Part shown: piece by piece, positions 58,529 through 64,000 of the stretch
Layout of the letters: the number at the start of each line of letters is the position of its first letter
Position numbering within the stretch: the first letter of the stretch is position 1
Assembly (NCBI GenBank): GCA_900545495.1
Contig: UQZJ01000003.1
Span: 82,971-146,970, forward strand
Reading direction: 5' to 3'
DNA: 64,000 nt
From: an uncultured Eubacteriales bacterium
GTDB lineage: Bacteria; Bacillota; Clostridia; Oscillospirales; Oscillospiraceae
Made by a program: the position numbers and the translations under genes
Notes under the pieces: generated by a model
Seen by the model: the letters and a program-made list of their open reading frames with translations, nothing else
Told to the model about the DNA's origin: nothing
The model's database searches: none

Positions 58529-59137
58529 TTAACGGTCTACACCAGTTTCTTTCTCGCCCGACCATATCACAACTTCACATACATAGCCATCTCCGTCATA
58601 GGTAAGGCTAATTCCTCTGTTTTTATCATCATCAAGATACCAACCGTCGGCGTTAATTCCAGAGAACAACAGATCAGATGCTCCCCAAGAACGGATAATG
58701 TCCTCTCTAAACCGTCCCATCAGACTTTCTTCAAAATCTTTTGATGTGTAGCCTTTCTCTGTTATATAGTCACTTACTTCATTAAGACTGATAAGGTCAT
58801 TTATTCCCTGAGAAGCGTTTCCTTTGATTGTAACATCAACAACTCGAACAGACGAGCCGTTGATAGTACCACTCAAGTAGCATCCGCTTATTTCATCGCC
58901 CGCTTGCAGCTTTACATCCAAATCGCTTGTATTAAATTCAATGTTTCCCGGCAGTTTGGGAGCAAGGAAGCCCGCATCCTGCTTGTTTATGGTAGCGTAT
59001 GCAACGCCATTTTCAACACTATTTATCGTTGCTTCAAAGCCAATCTCACCGCCCGCACGATTTGCAGATAAGGCTACTGCAACCACCAACAAGATGCAAA
59101 TGATAACTACTGCGGTGATAGTCACTTTCTTTTTCAT
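58529..59137 (-). CDS. Membrane-anchored hypothetical protein of the element cargo
   Basis: 202-aa protein with one N-terminal helix (residues 5-25, VTITAVVIICILLVVAVAL) and an extracytoplasmic remainder. An OB-like beta-rich stretch (FEATINSVENGVAYATINK... AGDEISGCYLSGTI) is followed by a more helical part ending in YDGDGYVCEVVIWSGEKETG. Family not recognised. AT-rich like the rest of the cargo. Confidence 0.65.
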   Translation of the reverse strand: MKKKVTITAVVIICILLVVAVALSANRAGGEIGFEATINSVENGVAYATINKQDAGFLAPKLPGNIEFNTSDLDVKLQAGDEISGCYLSGTINGSSVRVVDVTIKGNASQGINDLISLNEVSDYITEKGYTSKDFEESLMGRFREDIIRSWGASDLLFSGINADGWYLDDDKNRGISLTYDGDGYVCEVVIWSGEKETGVDR

Positions 59138-59175
59138 AAATAAAATACTCCTTGTTTGTCATTGATGTTTTAGCA

Positions 59176-59352
59176 TCACTTTCGTTCGTTGCTCCCAATC
59201 CAATAGCATCCGCCAGCGATAATAGCAGCTAAAAATTCTATTGCTCTAAGGTACATATCATAGTTTGTGTATCCGATGATCGGCCCGGAGAGAAAGTAGA
59301 CAGCAGCCGCTATTACAACGGCTATGATAGCTCGCTTGATTGTATGGCTCAT
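59176..59352 (-). CDS. Small membrane protein of the element cargo (58 aa)
   Basis: 58-aa protein beginning MSHTIKRAIIAVVIAAAVYF with two likely helices (about residues 7-24 and 34-52) and a GGCYWIGSNERK end. GGAGG stands just upstream of the ATG. No family recognised. Confidence 0.65.
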   Translation of the reverse strand: MSHTIKRAIIAVVIAAAVYFLSGPIIGYTNYDMYLRAIEFLAAIIAGGCYWIGSNERK

Positions 59353-59397
59353 ATTAACACCTCCATATTTATCGTTTTACTGCTGCTAAAAGCCCAG

Positions 59398-59850
59398 TTA
59401 GGATTGCAGCATATTACGAAGTTCTGACATTCGCACATAACCGTTTTCGCCCATGACATTCTCGGAGAGTATTTTCATAACATGGAGAATATCTGAAATG
59501 TGCGCTTGCGATAGTTCCGGGGACAGGACTAAACTGCCATAAACCTCGTTACAGAAAATACGATTTGCGGACTTGTTTGTATCCTCCGTCAAAAGGCCAT
59601 ACGCTTCTTGGAACGCATAAAACGCAGCAACGCCCTGCCAATAGTCGCCGTCATTCCCACTTTCTTGATAGGCCGAGAAACTGGTATATGCTTTATTTGC
59701 TTCTGCCTGTGCAAAGGTAGTAAAGTCGGTTTGATCATGTACCGTATGCTGCCAGAGAACGCAGAAAATAATTGCTAATAGGGAGAGTACAGCGATTATC
59801 ATAGATGCAATACTTTTCTTCATTGAGCGACAGCACCCCCTATTCCTCAT
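59398..59850 (-). CDS. Signal-anchored hypothetical protein next to the ABC transporter
   Basis: 150-aa protein with one N-terminal helix (IASMIIAVLSLLAIIFCVLW) and an alpha-helical outside domain (AQAEANKAYTSFSAYQESG, YWQGVAAFYAFQEAYGLL). The start at 59850 overlaps the ABC ATPase stop as ATGA with GAAGG upstream; ATG 59823 is an alternative. Coupling to the transporter suggests an accessory role. Unknown family. Confidence 0.65.
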   Translation of the reverse strand: MRNRGCCRSMKKSIASMIIAVLSLLAIIFCVLWQHTVHDQTDFTTFAQAEANKAYTSFSAYQESGNDGDYWQGVAAFYAFQEAYGLLTEDTNKSANRIFCNEVYGSLVLSPELSQAHISDILHVMKILSENVMGENGYVRMSELRNMLQS

Positions 59851-60497
59851 TGTTTACCTTCGTCGTTAGGCTTTTTTAGTGTTCCGTCCTGCATAACAAT
59901 CACTTCATCGCAAATTGCCTCGATGTCATCTTTGTGATGGGAAGTCACAATTATCAGCTTTCCTTCATCGCGGCGCTGACACAGCAATTTCCGAAGAAGC
60001 AGGACGGACTTTTCGTCCAACGCATTAAACGGCTCGTCTAAGATGAGAATATCCGGGTTTTCCATGAGTGCTTGAATAATCCCAATTTTCTGCTTCATGC
60101 CGAGAGAATACCGGCGCATAGTTTGTTTTGACTCCGGGTCAAGTTCAAAAAGCCGCATATACTCTTTGATCGTATTCTCGGAGACTTTCTTATTGATTGC
60201 CGCAAGTTGCTTCAGATTTTCAAGGCCCGTCATGTAACTGAGAAATTCCGGCTTTTCAATAATAAGGCCGAGTGAGGGCGGAATGGATATGTCCCGATGC
60301 AATCGCTTTCCGTCAAAATCAATCGTTCCACTTGTAGGGATAACTAACCCAGCAATCGTGCGGAGCAGCATAGTTTTTCCACTGCCGTTGTATCCAACGA
60401 TCCCATATATTTTTCCACCTGAAAACAGGCAGTTGATATTATCTAAAACCTGTGTATAGCCTATTTTCTTAGATACCGCTTTTAGAATAATCTCCAT
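59847..60497 (-). CDS. ABC transporter ATP-binding protein (export type)
   Basis: 216-aa ATPase. Walker A GYNGSGKTM, signature YSLGMKQK, Walker B ILILDEPFNALD and the switch histidine in VTSHHKDD are present. It resembles ATPases of small bacteriocin- or lantibiotic-immunity-type ABC-2 exporters. It follows two membrane proteins that should form the pore. Confidence 0.92.
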   Translation of the reverse strand: MEIILKAVSKKIGYTQVLDNINCLFSGGKIYGIVGYNGSGKTMLLRTIAGLVIPTSGTIDFDGKRLHRDISIPPSLGLIIEKPEFLSYMTGLENLKQLAAINKKVSENTIKEYMRLFELDPESKQTMRRYSLGMKQKIGIIQALMENPDILILDEPFNALDEKSVLLLRKLLCQRRDEGKLIIVTSHHKDDIEAICDEVIVMQDGTLKKPNDEGKQ

Positions 60498-60516
60498 TTT
60501 TCACCTCACAGCTCCT

Positions 60517-61170
60517 TCAAAAAATATCGTATGTACGGTTTAGTTGCAAAAGTAATAAAGTCGTTATTGCAAGGAAGATCGGCAGTAGCACAAGTCCAAG
60601 AGGTTGGAAAGCCCATGAGAAAATCAGCCGTATTGTTATCCCGTTTCGGTTCGTAACCGACTGAATTACCTGTTCGTCTATGAGTAAAAGCAAATAGGCA
60701 GATATAAAGGGCATTGTCGATAGCATCTTATTTTTCGTTCGCTTTAGCATTTCTGAAATGTTTGCTAATAGGAAAAAACTGAGTAGATACCGTATGTATG
60801 AGGAAAACATATCCACAAATAAATATCTTTCACCATGCCAAATTGCCAAAATATAGATCATGGAAAACCATGTAGTTAGATATATAACTGCGAACAGGTA
60901 TTGTTGAAGAAGCAGAAACAGGAGATATTGATTTCTGCTTTTCATGCGGATAAAAGAAGGCTTCTTTGTGCTCCCGTCAATCGTTGATATTGTCCAGATA
61001 AACGGAGGGACGAGCAGATAGCAATATACTCTGTCACCGAATACCTGAGCGACTATTTCTTCGCTTTCTGCCGCATACAGTCCATAAAGCGAAGAAGCGG
61101 CTAACACTGCGGCCATATACAACAAATAAAATGGTACAAGCCGAATCGTTCTTTTTCGGAATAAAATCAT
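60517..61170 (-). CDS. Membrane protein, probable ABC-2 permease subunit
   Basis: 217-aa protein with about six hydrophobic helices (LVPFYLLYMAAVLAASSLYG, YLLFLLLQQYLFAVIYLTTW, YLLSFFLLANI, LVLLPIFLAITTLLLLQL). ATG 61170 overlaps the upstream permease stop as ATGA. No family named, but context gives a permease role. Confidence 0.72.
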   Translation of the reverse strand: MILFRKRTIRLVPFYLLYMAAVLAASSLYGLYAAESEEIVAQVFGDRVYCYLLVPPFIWTISTIDGSTKKPSFIRMKSRNQYLLFLLLQQYLFAVIYLTTWFSMIYILAIWHGERYLFVDMFSSYIRYLLSFFLLANISEMLKRTKNKMLSTMPFISAYLLLLIDEQVIQSVTNRNGITIRLIFSWAFQPLGLVLLPIFLAITTLLLLQLNRTYDIF

Positions 61171-61958
61171 ATAACATCCCTGTTCCTTCTGTTCCCAATG
61201 AAAAGGCAAACAATATCAATAGCGAGTAGCGCACCGAAAATAATTGCAATATCCTCTATGGTAATTACAAACGATGTTGCTCGTGCTACCATCGGTTGTA
61301 GTGCCATTGTGACGCTATATGTTTGAGCCGCTGTCTGTGTTAAGTAATCAAGTACATACATAATTATTGGCGGCAAAATAAACGCCATGTATTTATTTTT
61401 AGCCTTTACAATCATTTGGATGGCGAGATACAAAACAGTTAGCAGGGATAATGCAAACGCATGAAGAATAACATAAGTAACTGCCTCATAAAGCGGGCTT
61501 TTTTGAAAAAGTAAAGCCGAAAATGTTCCCGTGTGCGGGATCATGGTTTCGCTTAACTCCATACTCGATGGGCAAGTCACATACACCAAAAAAACATTGA
61601 GCAGAAATAGGAATAGCGTACTAACGAAAGAAACAAAAAACACAGATAGAGCTTTGGAGCAGAGATATACACAACGCTTTTTCTTTGTGATGATAATTCC
61701 ATAAATGGCGGTTTTGTTTTCATCAAAAAACACCAATCCTGTTAGCAAGACAGGGAAAAGCCAGTAGAGCGTGTTAAAAATTGTGCTACCAGTAGTCCTA
61801 TTCATAAACAGCCACCACATGAACGGGTTACTCTGATATGCAAAATGTGATTGCATAGTAATGGGATCTATCACAGCAATGACAAGCAATATTATCAAGG
61901 CCAGCAGGACAAGTCTACTTCGATATAACTTTTTTACATCTATCCAAAAATACTTCAT
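61167..61958 (-). CDS. Membrane protein, probable ABC-2 permease subunit
   Basis: 263-aa protein with about six helices: LVLLALIILLVIAVIDPI near the N-terminus, then a large loop, TLYWLFPVLLTGLVFF, FVSFVSTLFLFLLNVFLVYV, and a C-terminal IIFGALLAIDIVCLFIG. Layout and the ITKKKRCVYLCSKALSVF segment fit ABC-2 permeases. Coupled by 4-bp overlap to the next membrane protein. Confidence 0.75.
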   Translation of the reverse strand: MKYFWIDVKKLYRSRLVLLALIILLVIAVIDPITMQSHFAYQSNPFMWWLFMNRTTGSTIFNTLYWLFPVLLTGLVFFDENKTAIYGIIITKKKRCVYLCSKALSVFFVSFVSTLFLFLLNVFLVYVTCPSSMELSETMIPHTGTFSALLFQKSPLYEAVTYVILHAFALSLLTVLYLAIQMIVKAKNKYMAFILPPIIMYVLDYLTQTAAQTYSVTMALQPMVARATSFVITIEDIAIIFGALLAIDIVCLFIGNRRNRDVI

Positions 61959-62019
61959 GCAATCGTCACACCCTTTTCGTTCCGCTGTATTTAGGAGCTA
62001 TAATCTCGATTAAACGAAA

Positions 62020-62072
62020 TCCTCCTTGCTCATTATCATGGGTTGCATCACCCATATAACGCACAAGGAGGA
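62020..62072. repeat. Two-step hairpin between the anti-sigma and permease genes
   Basis: Outer arms TCCTCCTTG (62020-62028) and CAAGGAGGA (62064-62072); inner arms ATGGGT (62038-62043) and ACCCAT (62050-62055). On the minus strand one arm reads AAGGAGGA, so a ribosome-binding-like sequence is buried in the stem. It may be a terminator-like processing site or a translational control element. Confidence 0.6.
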
Positions 62073-62095
62073 AAAAGGGGACAATATTTTTTGAA

Positions 62096-63040
62096 TTATT
62101 TTTTCGTAATGCTTGCGGCGATCTTTGCCAGCTCGTCCGTATCAATAGAGCCGTAAACCGAGAAGAAGCAGCCGTCCCGCTCAAAGCAGATATAGCTCAT
62201 ACCATCTTTCTGAAAGAAGTAGCCCGTCACCCCGCCTTTATCAAACGGCTCTATCTTTGTATTTTCGGTATCGAAATAAACCCGATTGTCTGACTGGGTA
62301 ATCATAATTTCAAAGCTCTCGGCTTCGTTGATGGCATATTCATAGAGAACAATCCCCGGTTCCGTATTCGGCTGCTTAGTCGTATCTTGCAGAATTGCTC
62401 CGTCCGGGAGATAGCCAGCCTGATACTCGGTCAAGTCCTGCGGCTCGTCCAGCTCGTCACCGTGCAATTCAAAAATGCTGTATTTTTCAAAGGTTTCGAT
62501 TACCCACGAAATGACTCTTTCCCGGAATTGGGCATTTGCCACCATGCAGGTCGAGAATAGCAAGGTCAAAGTGATGGCCGCAACCGCAACGGTTTTCCAA
62601 ACCTTTCTGAACGCAATATGTGTCCGGTTGTTTCCTGCCGCCTCATCATCCGCATCTGCTTCAAGTTCGTTGTGCAAATAGCCCTTTAAGGCAATATGAC
62701 AGGCTTTCACGAAAGTATCATCGGAAATCATACAGCCTGCCTCAACGCCCATACTTGAAGATAGCAGTTCTTTGTAGAAGCGAAAGCGCCCCTTGGCATT
62801 TTCCAGATGGAAAAACATTTCTGTCTCCTCCGGGGATAAGCGGAAACAATATCTGCTCAACAGCAGGACGCGCCCCTGATGGGGCAGCAACAAGATTTTC
62901 TTGCTCAACTCATAGATCTGTTGTTGGTGCAAATCAATACAAGCGCAGTTGTCATTCTCAGCAGCCGCGAGGGTGTCTGCGGTCTTTTCAAAGCTGGTCG
63001 CCGCCGCTTCTTGAAGCAAAGCCTGCCAACTCATATCCAT
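62096..63040 (-). CDS. DUF4367-type membrane anti-sigma factor
   Basis: 314-aa protein coupled to the ECF sigma gene. The cytoplasmic N-terminal half (residues 1-175) should hold the sigma factor; one helix spans about 178-198 (VAVAAITLTLLFSTCMVANA). The outside part has the DUF4367-like pattern GYLPDGAILQDT, YEYAINEAESFEIMITQSD, GVTGYFFQKDGMSYICFERDG and a terminal ELAKIAASI. ATG 63040 has GGGAGGG 7 nt upstream. Confidence 0.85.
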   Translation of the reverse strand: MDMSWQALLQEAAATSFEKTADTLAAAENDNCACIDLHQQQIYELSKKILLLPHQGRVLLLSRYCFRLSPEETEMFFHLENAKGRFRFYKELLSSSMGVEAGCMISDDTFVKACHIALKGYLHNELEADADDEAAGNNRTHIAFRKVWKTVAVAAITLTLLFSTCMVANAQFRERVISWVIETFEKYSIFELHGDELDEPQDLTEYQAGYLPDGAILQDTTKQPNTEPGIVLYEYAINEAESFEIMITQSDNRVYFDTENTKIEPFDKGGVTGYFFQKDGMSYICFERDGCFFSVYGSIDTDELAKIAASITKK

Positions 63041-63044
63041 AGTT

Positions 63045-63578
63045 TTACCCTCCCTCATACAGTTTTCTGAGCTTCTTGACGAGCCGCTGTCCGCGTTTTT
63101 TAGCGGCATCCTCTGAAATGTTCAGTAGCTCTCCGATCTCTTTGTATCCCATTTCCTCGGCGTACCGAAGATAGACAAAGCGCCGATTATCGGGGTCGAG
63201 CCGGTCTATCAACTCGGTCAGCTTACGCACATCGGCATTGTGAATACACTCGTCTGCGAGGTCATCGGAGTTTTCATCCGAAACGCAGTCCCAGCGGTCA
63301 AGGTGAACGCTCTGCTGGGAATGACGCAGCACATCAATAGAAGCGTTTTTCACTATGGTAACGCAGAAAGCGGTCATTTGGGGACAGGGTAATTCAGAAA
63401 TTTTTTCGATGTTGTCCATAATCTTTACAAATGCGGTGGACACAACATCTTCTGCGGCTTCTTCTGATTTTACGATTTTGAACGAAATGCGCTGGAAGTG
63501 GACATGATGCTCATGGAATATCCGCTCTACCAGCGCACGCTGTTCATCATTCAAAACGCCAAATAGGAGTATCATCAT
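63045..63578 (-). CDS. ECF RNA polymerase sigma factor
   Basis: 177-aa ECF sigma factor. Region 2 is residues about 20-90 (KSEEAAEDVVSTAFVKIMDNI, core DNA -10 contact) and region 4 is about 120-170 (LIDRLDPDNRRFVYLRYAEEMGYKEIGELLNISEDAAKKRGQRL). The double ATG at 63578 has GAGG upstream. It is followed by the anti-sigma gene after 4 bp, the usual sigma/anti-sigma pair, and probably controls the cargo transporter. Confidence 0.92.
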   Translation of the reverse strand: MMILLFGVLNDEQRALVERIFHEHHVHFQRISFKIVKSEEAAEDVVSTAFVKIMDNIEKISELPCPQMTAFCVTIVKNASIDVLRHSQQSVHLDRWDCVSDENSDDLADECIHNADVRKLTELIDRLDPDNRRFVYLRYAEEMGYKEIGELLNISEDAAKKRGQRLVKKLRKLYEGG

Positions 63579-63905
63579 AATAGGTTCCTCGTGGGTAATT
63601 CGTTGCAGCCTATCTTTATCGGGCAGGAAAACGCACTTACACAAGCGTTTTTCTCACGACACGATATTTCAAATTATACCACAGAATAATCCTACGGAAA
63701 AGAGGGGAAAACGAGCCAAGTCGATGGCACCGCCTCCGTTTTTCCGTGGGCTTTCCGGGGAACGCACTAACGGCAAGCAGGGCAAGTGTAGCCACACTTG
63801 CTATTTTTGCATCCCTGCGGGCTGCAAAAACGCTTGTTGGGGAGCCTCCCCAAACCCGGCTTTGGGACATTTTGTCCCAAAGTAATCTGTCTGCGTCACC
63901 GTGCG
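63579..63905. other. Non-coding stretch with a hairpin cluster
   Basis: 327 bp without a supported gene. It holds four inverted repeats in a row: GCAAGTGT/ACACTTGC (63782-63801), TTTTTGCA/TGCAAAAA (63803-63830), TTGGGGAG/CTCCCCAA (63837-63853) and CTTTGGGACA/TGTCCCAAAG (63860-63882). Such clusters occur at origins of transfer or as terminators after relaxase genes; neither is proven. Confidence 0.6.
63860..63882. repeat. TTGGGACA-type inverted repeat, copy 3
   Basis: CTTTGGGACA-TTT-TGTCCCAAAG, perfect 10-bp arms, 24 bp after the stop codon of the partial gene at the window end. Confidence 0.78.
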
Positions 63906-64000
63906 CTATCGCTCCTGTTCCTTTTTGCGCTGGCCGTCCGTGACACCCAGCAGATGGTCAATGTTGGCCTTGACCGCCACGGCCTGCCGCATTTCCTCCT
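63906..64000 (-). CDS. 3' end of an element gene (partial)
   Basis: The minus strand is open from 64000 to a TAG at 63906-63908, encoding a C-terminus with EEMRQAVAVKANIDHLLG then VTDGQRKKEQER. Polar and charged, codon use like the element backbone. The rest lies outside the window. It could belong to a relaxase or other transfer protein, but 30 residues do not allow a name. Confidence 0.55.
   Translation of the reverse strand, partial: EEMRQAVAVKANIDHLLGVTDGQRKKEQER

Larger units (their letters stand above)
55142..64000. mobile_element. Integrative (conjugative or mobilizable) element at tRNA-Ala, left part
   Basis: From the tRNA-Ala region to the window end the genes are those of a mobile element: large serine recombinase, TnpW-like peptide, element-type sigma-like protein, AT-rich cargo (ABC transporter, ECF sigma and anti-sigma) and the 3' end of another element gene. 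The left edge is placed near the disrupted tRNA copy but is not exact. The right edge, relaxase and transfer genes were not seen and would lie to the right. Confidence 0.8.

Noticed and set aside
63637..63870. 77-codon minus-strand frame before the partial end gene
   Set aside because: It runs through the inverted-repeat cluster and lacks a ribosome-binding site.

Overview
The window looks like a chromosome segment of a GC-rich, spore-forming, butyrate-producing member of the class Clostridia, most likely an Oscillospiraceae (Ruminococcaceae-type) gut anaerobe. The signs are pyruvate:ferredoxin oxidoreductase, a close relative of Roseburia-type butyryl-CoA:acetate CoA-transferase, an IspH-ribosomal protein S1 fusion, sporulation genes (yunB, spoVM, gerW/ytfJ, dacF-like, a DUF3794/LysM coat-type gene), a tRNA-ligand T-box, and the Bacillus-like gene order yicC-remA-gmk-rpoZ-priA-def-fmt-rsmB-rlmN-prpC-prkC-rsgA-spoVM. 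This is inference from gene content; no 16S gene is present.

Layout. 1-8.6 kb (minus strand): 5' part of valS with its T-box leader, a CoA-transferase paralogue, PFOR and a cytosolic GH13 enzyme. 8.6-12.8 kb: ligA-yunB-murD, which with the GH13 gene form one operon from a promoter at 12.8 kb. 13.0-15.5 kb (plus): amino-acid ABC importer operon whose substrate-binding protein has its two halves in swapped (circularly permuted) order. 15.5-15.9 kb: RNase P RNA (minus). 15.9-17.7 kb: DUF3794/LysM protein, a 24-codon spoVM and a small membrane protein. 17.8-33.9 kb: one long minus-strand gene train from cdaA (c-di-AMP synthase) through cdaR, rseC-like, DUF5685, dnaJ-like, yicC, remA, gmk, rpoZ, priA, def, fmt, rsmB, rlmN, prpC, prkC to rsgA, closed by a strong terminator. 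33.9-36.7 kb: a cysteine desulfurase/DUF3343 pair and ispDF. 36.7-38.1 kb: but (butyryl-CoA:acetate CoA-transferase). 38.2-40.1 kb: an AT-rich orphan metallophosphoesterase gene. 40.2-50.5 kb: a 12-gene minus-strand operon from an M50 protease through scpA, scpB, DUF2953, gerW, dacF, rluB, rpiR, a BaiN-type flavoprotein, cmk and plsC to ispH-rpsA. 50.7-55.1 kb: a small membrane peptide, lspA-like and rhomboid genes, an EEP-family phosphatase, and a glycine riboswitch controlling an AGCS symporter.

From about 55.15 kb to the window end lies an integrative (probably conjugative or mobilizable) element beside a tRNA-Ala(GGC) gene: large serine recombinase, TnpW-like peptide, element-type sigma-70-like protein, a 35-aa micro-gene, then an AT-rich cargo block (ABC ATPase, two membrane proteins, small secreted or membrane proteins) preceded by an ECF sigma factor and a membrane-anchored DUF4367-type anti-sigma. 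The last bases hold the 3' end of another element gene. The right boundary is outside the window.

Most operons begin with clear sigma-A promoters (TTGACA/TATAAT type, 16-18 bp spacing) and end in GC-rich hairpins, so operon borders can be read with fair confidence. The main unusual signals are the permuted binding protein, the inverted-repeat-enclosed tRNA beside a truncated copy of itself, the lone AT-rich phosphoesterase, the repeated TTGGGACA palindromes of the mobile element, and a glycine riboswitch whose visible switching helix predicts an OFF switch.
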